7,724 nucleotides of DNA from an uncultured bacterium (GCA_947365485.1 CANAXK010000078.1:1-7724), one strand, 5' to 3'; shown: positions 1 to 6,380, counted from the first letter of the stretch. A program made the numbers and translations. The notes: generated by a model not told the origin, from the letters alone.

Positions 1-678
1 GCTAAGCCCGATAACCTTCATCCCTGCCCATGAAGCAACAACCGCCTCAGGAACTGTAGACATACCAACTGCGTCAGCTCCGATAACTCTTGCCATTCGA
101 ACTTCTGCCGGTGTTTCGTAAGAAGGGCCTGTAAGTGCCATGTATACACCCTGCTGCAAATCAATCCCGAGTTCTACGGCAATGTTTTTAGCAAGTTCAA
201 TGTATTTTGTTGTATAGACTTCGCTCATATCAGGAAATCTATCGCCCATCGTATCGTCGTTTTTGCCGATAAGAGGGTTTACGCCCATGTAATTGATATG
301 GTCTGTAATAATCATCAAGTCAGAAGGTTTAAATTCCGGATTAACTCCGCCTGCTGCATTCGTTACAATAAGAGTCTCAACACCTAATTTTTTCATAACT
401 TTAACAGGAAAAACAACTTTCTGAATAGAATGGCCTTCATAGAAGTGGAATCTTCCCTGCATCATAACCACGCGTTTGCCATTGATTTCAGCAAAAACCA
501 GCTGCCCTTTGTGGCCGGAAACAGTCGATGCTTCAAATCCGGGGATTTCTGAATAAGGGATTGCAATTGTGCAATACTCGTCCGCAAGTTCACCGAGTCC
601 GGAGCCCAGAATTATACCGATTTCAGGTTTAAAATCCTGCACGCGTGTTTTTATATAATCAACAGCCCTATTTAACAT
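1..678 (-). CDS. punA: Purine nucleoside phosphorylase (PNP-I family), C-terminus cut by window edge
   Basis: Cytosolic purine salvage enzyme that cleaves purine (deoxy)ribonucleosides with phosphate to free base and (deoxy)ribose-1-phosphate. I translated 226 residues by hand with no stop; the family is usually about 270, so roughly 45 C-terminal residues lie beyond position 1. Visible motifs, in order: phosphate loop GSGLG (25-29), SGHKG (54-58), RFHFYEG (76-82), NAAGG (107-111), GPSYETPAEV (184-193, with the purine-contacting Glu) and VGMSTVPE (204-211). The base-binding Asn normally found shortly after this point is off the window. The order of motifs fits the trimeric inosine/guanosine-type PNP rather than the hexameric DeoD type. 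The start is fixed by AGGAG 7 bases upstream of the ATG, in the 19-base gap after pheA. It is the last visible gene of the obg-led operon. The family call is firm; the symbol punA is by family resemblance. Confidence 0.93.
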   Translation of the reverse strand, partial: MLNRAVDYIKTRVQDFKPEIGIILGSGLGELADEYCTIAIPYSEIPGFEASTVSGHKGQLVFAEINGKRVVMMQGRFHFYEGHSIQKVVFPVKVMKKLGVETLIVTNAAGGVNPEFKPSDLMIITDHINYMGVNPLIGKNDDTMGDRFPDMSEVYTTKYIELAKNIAVELGIDLQQGVYMALTGPSYETPAEVRMARVIGADAVGMSTVPEAVVASWAGMKVIGLS

Positions 679-697
679 AATAAATCTCCTAATAATT

Positions 698-1567
698 TTA
701 TACAGTATGGTATGAGCCAATCACGTAAAACATTTTTACAAGCGACTTGATTTCATCAAAAGTTTTCTGCACCTTCTCGTCCAGAATATGACCCTCAAAA
801 TCAATATAGAAGACGTATTCGCCCAGCTCTTTTTTTGAAGGTCGAGAGTCAATGTAAGACATATTTATATCGTTCTCTTCAAGAATAGTCAGAATCTTGT
901 TCAAAGCGCCTGCCTTGTTTTCTGTTGAGAAAGTTATGCTTGTTTTATCCGCGCCTGTTTGAGGCGAAAGGAATTTGCCAAGCAGAATGAATCTTGTCTT
1001 ATTGTTAGCCTCGTCATTGATTTGAGTCTCAATCACAGGAATATTGTGCATTTTTGCGCACTCAATGCTTCCGATGGCAGCAATTGACTTGTCCTCTTTG
1101 GACAAAGACCTTATTGCAGCAGAAGTTGAAAGTGTTGCTTCTTCTATCAAAGAGTCTGAGAAGTTATCCTGTATATATTTTTTACACTGAGCAAGCGCCT
1201 GCGGGTGCGAGCGGATGATTTTTATCTCCGATTTTTTATCAGCAAACCCGATGAGCGCGTGTTCCACATCAAGTGTTGTTTCTGCAATAATCTTGAAACC
1301 TTCTTTTTTAAGTGATGAAAGGTTGTCGAGCGTTTCTCTCACAATCCCCTCGATAGAGTTTTCAATCGGGATAACAGCAGCAATATCTTCGCTGTTCTCG
1401 TCTTTGAGCGCCTTGATTACGCCGGAGATAGACTTGAGGTTTGTGCTAACGCAATTCAGGTCAAATGATTCTATGAAATTATCCTTTGCAAAGTCGCTAT
1501 ATGAGCCTCTCGGGCCTAAGAATAAAAGTTTGCGGATTCTTGTTGTGTCTAAAATATCTGGTGTCAT
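698..1567 (-). CDS. pheA: Prephenate dehydratase, monofunctional, with C-terminal ACT domain
   Basis: Converts prephenate to phenylpyruvate in phenylalanine synthesis. It has 289 residues, the usual length for the monofunctional enzyme, with no chorismate mutase domain. The catalytic domain (about 13-195) shows GPRGSYS (18-24), PIENSIEG (67-74), SHPQALAQC (120-128), STSAA (147-151) and the catalytic T-R-F triad inside NKTRF (189-193). The ACT domain (about 208-285) carries the GALNKIL element (220-226) and D-S-R-P (240-243), where the family usually has E-S-R-P; these two elements form the phenylalanine feedback site in known members, so allosteric inhibition by phenylalanine is expected. The first 12 residues extend beyond the common start of the family. 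The start codon is preceded by AGGTAGGA and lies 5 bases after the stop of the TPR gene, consistent with translation from a shared message. Confidence 0.96.
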   Translation of the reverse strand: MTPDILDTTRIRKLLFLGPRGSYSDFAKDNFIESFDLNCVSTNLKSISGVIKALKDENSEDIAAVIPIENSIEGIVRETLDNLSSLKKEGFKIIAETTLDVEHALIGFADKKSEIKIIRSHPQALAQCKKYIQDNFSDSLIEEATLSTSAAIRSLSKEDKSIAAIGSIECAKMHNIPVIETQINDEANNKTRFILLGKFLSPQTGADKTSITFSTENKAGALNKILTILEENDINMSYIDSRPSKKELGEYVFYIDFEGHILDEKVQKTFDEIKSLVKMFYVIGSYHTV

Positions 1568-1572
1568 AGTTC

Positions 1573-2268
1573 CTACCTGTCTGCTGCAAAATCTCTTTTC
1601 AACACATTATTAATACGTGTTGTTGCCTTATCAATCTCGCCTGTTTTGTAATAAATACGAGCAAGAAGCATTTCTCTTGATGATGACGGGCTCATGTTGT
1701 AAGCCTTTTGAGCGTAAGAAAGCGCTGTACCGTAGCGTTTCACAATCGCATAAATCGTTGCAGTCTCTTCGTAGCTTCTTGCAACAAGGTTTGAATCAGA
1801 AGTAAGTTCCGGAATCTTTCTGTACTCCTCAAGCGCTTTTACAAACTGTTTTTCGCTTCTTAGTTTGTAAGCGGTTGCAAAAACTTTTTCAACCTGCTCT
1901 TCCGGAGTAAGTTCCTGATTGTCAATGCTTTCCATAGGTTCTGTTGCAACTGGCTGCGGTGAAGCTGCTGCTACAGGCGGGGTATCCAAATCAGCAGAGT
2001 TGTTAACTTCTTCACTCGTCGGATACGGGAGTTGTATATCCAGAGTCTTTTCTTCAGCCGTTTTTTCTTCTTCTACGTTTTCTTCCTGATGGGCTTCAGA
2101 AGCTGCCGGTTTATTAATCTCGTCTATTTGTGCGTGTTTAACAATATTTTTCTCTGATGAATCAGGAAGATACTGGAACGCTTTTGCAACCAAAATAAAA
2201 AATACAACGCAAATTGCAATCAGCAAACCCAAAAACTTTTTGGAATTAGACGAAATTTCTCTGTTCAT
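1573..2268 (-). CDS. Membrane-anchored TPR-repeat protein of unknown function
   Basis: A 231-residue protein I cannot assign to a named family. It has a short basic N-terminus, one hydrophobic segment (about 13-30) with no obvious cleavage site, then a low-complexity acidic and Pro/Ala-rich linker (about 35-118), and a helical C-terminal region (about 122-229). That region looks like two to three tetratricopeptide repeats: the blocks around 127-157, 163-194 and 197-229 show the alternating small and aromatic residues of TPR helices (for example A-L-E-E-Y and A-L-S-Y-A-Q-K-A-Y). The likely topology is a single N-terminal anchor with the TPR part displayed on the outer face of the cytoplasmic membrane, as a docking module for other proteins. 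It starts 3 bases after the DUF2400 stop and ends 5 bases before pheA. Only a G-rich stretch (GGGGG) serves as ribosome binding site, so it may depend on coupling. Its role in this operon is unknown. Confidence 0.85.
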   Translation of the reverse strand: MNREISSNSKKFLGLLIAICVVFFILVAKAFQYLPDSSEKNIVKHAQIDEINKPAASEAHQEENVEEEKTAEEKTLDIQLPYPTSEEVNNSADLDTPPVAAASPQPVATEPMESIDNQELTPEEQVEKVFATAYKLRSEKQFVKALEEYRKIPELTSDSNLVARSYEETATIYAIVKRYGTALSYAQKAYNMSPSSSREMLLARIYYKTGEIDKATTRINNVLKRDFAADR

Positions 2269-2271
2269 ATT

Positions 2272-3027
2272 TTAAACCCCCAACTTTGTACTATTTAATT
2301 CTACACCAAAAGCAAACATTGCGAAATCATATTTTACAGGATCTTCTGGACAAAAATCTCTAAGCTTTTCCGTAAGCTCCAAAACCGCCTTAAAATCATT
2401 GCTTTTTCTGTTCAAAAGTCCCATATTTCTTGACACACGTGCAACATGGACATCAAGCGGGATGAGCAAATCCTTTGGCTGCATAAATTTCCATATCCCC
2501 AAATCAACCGGAGGTTTTCGAACCATCCAGCGCAAAAACATGTTCATGCGCTTCATCGCCCCTCCGTTTGCAGGGTTTGGTATCATGTGATAGAACCCCT
2601 GACCCGCTGTTTTTGGAGCACGTGAATAAAAATAGTCTACGATGGTTTGGAGAAAATTGTCCTCCCCAAAAGCATACTCAAACAGCTCTTCTAAGCCTTT
2701 GCTTTCCCCGTAAAGCCCGTGAAGAATTTCAAAAATCGGGATAATATCGTAATCTTTCGCGAATCTATATTCAAACCCTTTAAGATTAGCAAAATCACCG
2801 CTCCTAATATAGCCGGAGATGTCGTTACCTGCTCTTTCAAATAAGTCATCAAGCTTTTTAATGAACATCTTCCTGTTACCATAAGCAAAAAGAGAAGCAA
2901 TAAACCCAGCAAGCTCAGAATCTTCCTTATTTTTCCACCTATGAATAAATTGGATAGGATCATCTTTAATAAAATCTTCTGTTTCATATTTTTCTACTAG
3001 TAAATCTAATTCCTGTTTTGTAATCAT
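2272..3027 (-). CDS. TIGR02757/DUF2400 family protein (HhH DNA glycosylase-like)
   Basis: A 251-residue protein that I recognise as the TIGR02757/DUF2400 family, for which I know no established function. Family-type blocks are the E-L-A-G-F-I-A-S-L-F-A-Y-G segment (38-50), GGAMKRMNMFLRWMVRK (155-171), IPLDVHVARVSRNMGLL (189-205) and the C-terminal DPVKYDFAMFAFGV (229-242). The P-L-D-x-H-V-x-R-V-x-x-x-x-G-L pattern resembles the catalytic-Asp segment of endonuclease III and AGOG-type glycosylases (D-T-H-V-x-R-V). That makes Asp192 a candidate catalytic residue and Lys159 in the preceding block a candidate nucleophile; this mapping is inference. No iron-sulfur Cys cluster is visible. The start overlaps the tadA stop as ATGA, so translation is probably coupled. 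The family call is firm; the activity is open. Confidence 0.88.
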   Translation of the reverse strand: MITKQELDLLVEKYETEDFIKDDPIQFIHRWKNKEDSELAGFIASLFAYGNRKMFIKKLDDLFERAGNDISGYIRSGDFANLKGFEYRFAKDYDIIPIFEILHGLYGESKGLEELFEYAFGEDNFLQTIVDYFYSRAPKTAGQGFYHMIPNPANGGAMKRMNMFLRWMVRKPPVDLGIWKFMQPKDLLIPLDVHVARVSRNMGLLNRKSNDFKAVLELTEKLRDFCPEDPVKYDFAMFAFGVELNSTKLGV

Positions 3028-3437
3028 CTCAGCGTTTTAAAAAACTCTCCCAACATTCTACTACATACTTCTTCTTCGATTCCACCATAGACCTTTATCT
3101 TGGAATTTGCGATTCTGTCTAATTTCAGATTAGAAAATGCGCCGTACTGCTCATTGTAAGCCCCGAAATAAAGTGTCTTTATCCCTGCCTGTATTATCGC
3201 CCAACCGCACATCGGACAAGGCTCAAGTGTTACATACATCTCACAATCCGAAAGCCTTGAGGTACCTAAAACCCTCTGCACTTCCCTCAGTGCAAGTAGC
3301 TCAGCATGCGCAGTAACATCATTTTCAAGCTCACGACGGTTGTGCGCACTTGAGATAACCTCGCCATCTTTTTTTATCACACATCCTATCGGTACATCTA
3401 TTAAACAAAGTTTTGCTTGTTCTATTGCGTTTTGCAT
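3024..3437 (-). CDS. tadA: tRNA-specific adenosine deaminase TadA
   Basis: A zinc-dependent deaminase that converts A34 to inosine in the tRNA-Arg(ACG) anticodon. With the start chosen here it has 137 residues, slightly short for the family (about 150-165). The zinc and catalytic signature is complete: His44-Ala-Glu46 (proton shuttle Glu) and P-C-P-M-C with Cys74 and Cys77. VPIGCVI (15-21), the conserved N33 and the Y-G-A segment (98-100) also fit TadA. The reading frame stays open upstream to an ATG at 3500, giving 158 residues, but that region overlaps the obg C-terminus. I prefer the ATG at 3437 because it follows the obg stop by one base (TAG-G-ATG) and gives an N-terminus aligned with the family. 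ATGs at 3473 and 3470 are alternatives and would restore a more typical length. TGA overlaps the next start (ATGA). Confidence 0.93.
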   Translation of the reverse strand: MQNAIEQAKLCLIDVPIGCVIKKDGEVISSAHNRRELENDVTAHAELLALREVQRVLGTSRLSDCEMYVTLEPCPMCGWAIIQAGIKTLYFGAYNEQYGAFSNLKLDRIANSKIKVYGGIEEEVCSRMLGEFFKTLR

Positions 3438-3438
3438 C

Positions 3439-4737
3439 CTAGACTTTGCTTCCCTCGCCCCAGATTTCATCATCGTAATACCCGAGCTCCAGATGCCCAA
3501 GAATTACAGTATCACCGTTCTTAAGCCCGTGTTTATGAAGTTCGTCAAACACGCCCATACTTTTCAATATATTTTGAAGCCTTACAACCTGCTCAGTGTT
3601 TCTGGCATCCGTAACCTTAGCAAGACGGTTAATCTTACCACCAGATATTATATAAGCATCCTTCGCAACCTTCGTAATCTCAAACGCGCTGTCATCATTA
3701 TCGTAAGCACCCAAATCTTCTTCGATATCAATATCAAACTCAGGTTTCGGAATCTCATCGACTTTTTGAGAGATAAAGTACAACAAATCATTTACCCCTT
3801 CTTTTGTAACAGCAGAAATCGGGAATATGTCCTTTGCATACTGCTTAAATTCCTCTTTGTATTTCTCCAAATCTTCCGGCTGCACAGAGTCAATCTTGTT
3901 CAGAACAAGGATTTGATACAGATTCGCAAGCCCTTCCGAATGTTTTTTGAGTTCGTTATTGATAATTTTGTAATTCTCAACCGGATTTTCCGTGGTCAAA
4001 TCCACAATGTGAATCAAAAAACGGCATCTTTCAACGTGTCGCAAAAACTCGTGCCCGAGCCCGACACCGTCACTTGCCCCTTCTATAAGCCCCGGAATAT
4101 CAGCTATAACATAAGACCCGCCGTCAGCTTGCTTCACAACCCCAAGATTAGGAACAAGCGTAGTAAATGGATAATCCGCTATTTTAGGTTTTGCAGAGCT
4201 TACAGCGCTTATAAAAGTCGATTTGCCTGCGTTTGGCATACCAAGAAGCCCAATATCCGCAATAAGCTTAAGTTCCAACTCCAAAACCCTTTCAATCCCC
4301 GGTTCGCCCGGTTCGCAAAACTGCGGCGCTCTTTTTTGCGCGGTTGCAAAACGTGCATTTCCGCGTCCGCCGCGCCCGCCTTTTGCAATCAAGACCTGTT
4401 GTTCGTGTTCGGTCATGTCAGCAATAATTTTTCCGGTCTTAGTATCTCTCACAACCGTTCCCATCGGGACTTTTATATACAAATCTTTTGCGCAGGCTCC
4501 GTGCATACCTTTTATCCCGCCGTTTTCACCAGCCGGAGCTTTGAACACTGATTTGAGTTTAAAATCCAAAAGCGTTGACATATTTTCGTCTGCAACAAAA
4601 TAAATATCACCGCCACGTCCGCCGTCACCGCCTGCCGGCCCGCCTTTATCAACATATTTTTCACGGCGCCATGCAACCATTCCGTTACCGCCATGACCTG
4701 ATACAACTCTTATTTTTGCCTTGTCGAGAAATTTCAT
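3439..4737 (-). CDS. obg: Obg family GTPase (ObgE/CgtA)
   Basis: Essential GTPase that acts in late 50S ribosome assembly and stress signalling. It has 432 residues in three domains: the glycine-rich Obg fold (1-158, with GGPAGGDGGRGG at 32-43 and KGGRGGRGN at 119-127), the G domain (about 160-330) and a C-terminal OCT domain (about 350-432). The GTPase motifs are all present: P-loop GMPNAGKST (166-174), switch I YPFTTLVP (189-196), DIPG (213-216), NKID (280-283) and SAV (308-310). The start has AAGGTGA just upstream and matches the canonical MKFLDKAKI-type N-terminus. It is the first gene of the leftward operon and is divergent from tsaD. Its stop is one base before the preferred tadA start. 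Nothing is missing or altered in the key residues. Confidence 0.98.
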   Translation of the reverse strand: MKFLDKAKIRVVSGHGGNGMVAWRREKYVDKGGPAGGDGGRGGDIYFVADENMSTLLDFKLKSVFKAPAGENGGIKGMHGACAKDLYIKVPMGTVVRDTKTGKIIADMTEHEQQVLIAKGGRGGRGNARFATAQKRAPQFCEPGEPGIERVLELELKLIADIGLLGMPNAGKSTFISAVSSAKPKIADYPFTTLVPNLGVVKQADGGSYVIADIPGLIEGASDGVGLGHEFLRHVERCRFLIHIVDLTTENPVENYKIINNELKKHSEGLANLYQILVLNKIDSVQPEDLEKYKEEFKQYAKDIFPISAVTKEGVNDLLYFISQKVDEIPKPEFDIDIEEDLGAYDNDDSAFEITKVAKDAYIISGGKINRLAKVTDARNTEQVVRLQNILKSMGVFDELHKHGLKNGDTVILGHLELGYYDDEIWGEGSKV

Positions 4738-4755
4738 ATTTTCACCTTGTAAACA

Positions 4756-4784
4756 TTGCGTTGCTTTGCCTATCGTACTATAAT
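4756..4784 (+). promoter_or_regulatory. Candidate sigma-70 promoter for tsaD
   Basis: TTGCGT (4756-4761), a 17-base spacer, and a perfect TATAAT (4779-4784). Transcription would start at about 4791, the A of the tsaD ATG, leaving no leader and no room for a Shine-Dalgarno; indeed none is visible. The -10 is perfect but the -35 matches only its first three bases. Confidence 0.5.
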
Positions 4785-4805
4785 GCTACTATGAACAAGA
4801 CTAAA
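4777..4805 (-). promoter_or_regulatory. Candidate promoter for the obg operon
   Basis: On the minus strand, TATAGT (4777-4782) is a good -10. A weak -35, TTTAGT (4800-4805), lies 17 bases upstream, giving a start near 4770 and a leader of about 33 bases containing the AAGGTGA ribosome binding site. Its -10 overlaps the -10 of the opposite tsaD promoter. The -35 match is poor, so this is tentative. Confidence 0.3.
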
Positions 4806-5828
4806 AATACATTATTCAGTAACAAACCTGTTACAATTGACAATAATTCACTTATTATGGCAATCGAATCAAGCTGCGACGAAACAGCTTGCGCAATCGT
4901 TAAAGGAGGACGAGAAGTTCTCGCTAATGTTGTAGCTTCCCAGATAAAGATTCACGAAGAATACGGCGGAGTTATTCCGGAAATCGCAGCACGTGAGCAC
5001 CTTGAAGCTATTAACGTTGTAATAGCAGAAGCCTTCAAACAAGCTGGCGTGACCGGAAACGATATTTCTGCATTCGCCGGAACCGTAGGACCTGGTCTTG
5101 TTGGGTGTTTGCTCGTAGGATTGAACGCGGCAAAATCGCTTGCTCTCGCTTACGACAAACCTTTTATTGGTGTAAACCACTTAAACGCGCACCTTGCAGC
5201 TAACTTTATTGACACAGAATTAAAACCACCGTTCATCGCTCTTTTAGTAAGCGGAGGTCACACCCAGATTATCAAAGTTGATTCGTATTCAGAAATGAAT
5301 ATTATAGGCGAAACAATAGATGACGCTGTAGGAGAAGCCTACGACAAAGTTGCACGCCTAATCGGTCTCCCGTATCCCGGAGGTCCAAAGCTTGACAAGC
5401 TCGCGCAGGAAGGGAATCCCCATGCGTTCAAGCTTCCGGAAGCAAAGGTCGGAGGCTACGATTTCAGCTTTAGCGGTCTAAAAACAGCAGTCCTAAGACT
5501 CGTAAAATCTTTTGACGGCAAAGAAATGCCTGTGAACGACATTTGCGCTAGTTTCCAAGAATGCGTATCTTCAACCCTTCTGAAAAAAGTTAAACGCGCC
5601 CTAGAAGAAACTGGTTACAAACAAGTCGTTCTCGCTGGTGGCGTAGCTGCGAACTCCGAAATCAGGCGCAAAATCTTCAACCTCAAAGATGAAGGATACG
5701 AAGTTTACGCACCGATTATGAAATACTGCACCGATAACGCCTCAATGGTTGCCGCTTCAGCGTTTTTCTTTGACAACACTTTTGACAGTATTGATGTAGA
5801 AGTTTTCTCACGAGCATCTCGTGCTTAA
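4791..5828 (+). CDS. tsaD: tRNA N6-adenosine threonylcarbamoyltransferase TsaD
   Basis: Transfers the threonylcarbamoyl group from threonylcarbamoyl-AMP to A37 of ANN-decoding tRNAs (t6A), in complex with TsaB and TsaE, neither of which is in this window. It has 345 residues. Motifs of the ASKHA-fold Kae1/TsaD family: ESSCDET (26-32), the metal-binding H-x3-H (His130, His134 in NHLNAHLAA), VSGGHT (153-158), GEAYDKVARLIGLPYPGGP (181-199), FSFSGLKTA (225-233), AGGVAANS (282-289) and C-T-D-N (313-316) with metal ligand Asp315. The frame stays open upstream to 4575, but that part lies antisense to obg. ATG 4791 gives an 18-20 residue N-terminal extension; the only other in-frame start (4857, MAIESSCDET) would clip the first beta strand. 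No Shine-Dalgarno precedes either. Confidence 0.96.
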   Translation: MNKTKNTLFSNKPVTIDNNSLIMAIESSCDETACAIVKGGREVLANVVASQIKIHEEYGGVIPEIAAREHLEAINVVIAEAFKQAGVTGNDISAFAGTVGPGLVGCLLVGLNAAKSLALAYDKPFIGVNHLNAHLAANFIDTELKPPFIALLVSGGHTQIIKVDSYSEMNIIGETIDDAVGEAYDKVARLIGLPYPGGPKLDKLAQEGNPHAFKLPEAKVGGYDFSFSGLKTAVLRLVKSFDGKEMPVNDICASFQECVSSTLLKKVKRALEETGYKQVVLAGGVAANSEIRRKIFNLKDEGYEVYAPIMKYCTDNASMVAASAFFFDNTFDSIDVEVFSRASRA

Positions 5829-5830
5829 AA

Positions 5831-5850
5831 TTTGTAAACATTTGTAACAA
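5831..5850 (+). repeat. 10-bp tandem direct repeat upstream of the sigma-28 promoter
   Basis: TTTGTAAACA (5831-5840) is followed immediately by TTTGTAACAA (5841-5850), so the units repeat at one helical turn. They sit just after the tsaD stop, 16 to 35 bases upstream of the -35 element of the sigma-28-type promoter. They could be an activator or UP-like element, or just AT-rich spacer. An 11-base piece (TTGTAAACATT) recurs at 4747-4757 in the obg/tsaD gap. Confidence 0.4.
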
Positions 5851-5865
5851 TATTCCCAAATACCC

Positions 5866-5892
5866 TAAAGTTTTTCTCAAAAATGCCGATAT
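5866..5892 (+). promoter_or_regulatory. Sigma-28 (FliA/SigD) flagellar-class promoter
   Basis: TAAAGTTT (5866-5873), exactly 11 bases, then GCCGATAT (5885-5892). The established sigma-28 consensus is TAAAGTTT-N11-GCCGATAA in enteric bacteria and TAAA-N15-GCCGATAT for SigD of Bacillus; this site matches the first at all but the last base and the second fully. The transcript would start near 5899, giving a leader of about 37 bases that contains AAAGGAG (5921-5927). Strand, position and spacing all point at the gene starting at 5936. Confidence 0.88.
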
Positions 5893-5935
5893 ACATATTA
5901 CAAGGGAAAAGAAAGCTCAAAAAGGAGCGTGGAAT

Positions 5936-6337
5936 ATGGGATTAAATGTATCTTCAATGGAACACTCTTTCCAGTTTGAAAACAGAGAAAATTTAAGAAA
6001 CACCGCAAAGAACATACTCAACAAATCTGGTGCAACAACAGAAGCAACTCAGAAGATTATTGAGAAGACCATTTTTGACGGTGACAGGCAGTTAAAAGAA
6101 TTGTACACAAACCCGCAGCTTGCTGTTCTCAAAGCTTCGACTCAAATCTGTGTAAACAATTCTCTTAAAGAAACATTAAAGAACTTAAAAGATCACGCAA
6201 ACAGAAAGCCGTCCAAACAGCCTGTTTTAGGTGAATTATGGAGTCTTTGCCAGTCTGGAGAAGAGGACTCTTACAAGGGCGAATTATGTGATTTTCAGAT
6301 TGACAAAAATGTAAAAAACATTTTTGCAGCTGCATAA
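5936..6337 (+). CDS. Small protein of unknown function under a sigma-28-type promoter
   Basis: A 133-residue soluble protein that I do not recognise. There is no signal peptide or membrane segment. The N-terminal 18 residues are polar, followed by a long region rich in helix formers (about 19-90, many Lys, Glu, Leu, Asn), a basic Pro-containing hinge (KPSKQP, 91-96), a short segment with Trp102, and a C-terminal tail ending AAA. Cysteines are at 72, 105 and 118, with no obvious metal motif. A strong AAAGGAG stands 8 bases before the ATG, and codon use looks like its neighbours. The promoter upstream is of the flagellar sigma-28 class, so a role in motility, chemotaxis, filament export or surface behaviour is the natural inference. 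I considered FlgM (the anti-sigma-28 factor, often about 90-100 residues) but see no FlgM-like sequence. That it is a real gene is well supported; its function is unknown. Confidence 0.85.
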   Translation: MGLNVSSMEHSFQFENRENLRNTAKNILNKSGATTEATQKIIEKTIFDGDRQLKELYTNPQLAVLKASTQICVNNSLKETLKNLKDHANRKPSKQPVLGELWSLCQSGEEDSYKGELCDFQIDKNVKNIFAAA

Positions 6338-6352
6338 GACTTCTGCTCAAAA

Positions 6353-6380
6353 GGGCGAAATGAGTAAACTCATTTCGCCC
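6353..6380 (-). terminator. Perfect 12-bp hairpin terminator between convergent genes
   Basis: GGGCGAAATGAG (6353-6364) pairs perfectly with CTCATTTCGCCC (6369-6380) around a TAAA loop. Read on the minus strand it starts 8 bases after the stop of the YhcH-type gene and is followed by TTTT, so it is best read as that gene's terminator. On the plus strand it begins 15 bases after the stop of the 133-residue gene; the downstream tract (GCCCTCTATTATAT) is only weakly U-rich, so plus-strand termination is likely but less certain. Confidence 0.8.

Noticed and set aside
265..272. GCCGATAA, a perfect sigma-28 -10 sequence on the plus strand
   Set aside because: It lies inside the purine nucleoside phosphorylase gene in antisense, the -35 position has no TAAA-like sequence, and no gene follows on that strand.
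3340..4551. Long open frame (403 codons) on the plus strand opposite obg and tadA
   Set aside because: It is antisense to two well-conserved genes, has no recognisable domain and is rich in residues expected from reading conserved codons backwards.
4575..4790. N-terminal extension of tsaD by 72 codons
   Set aside because: It lies antisense to the obg N-terminus and gap, lies upstream of the best promoter, and resembles no TsaD sequence.
5829..5865. Terminator after tsaD
   Set aside because: No GC-rich hairpin with a U-tract is visible; tsaD transcripts may run on to the hairpin at 6353-6380.
5936..6337. Identification of the sigma-28-linked protein as FlgM
   Set aside because: It is longer than typical FlgM and shows no recognisable C-terminal FlgM helices; only the promoter class suggested the idea.
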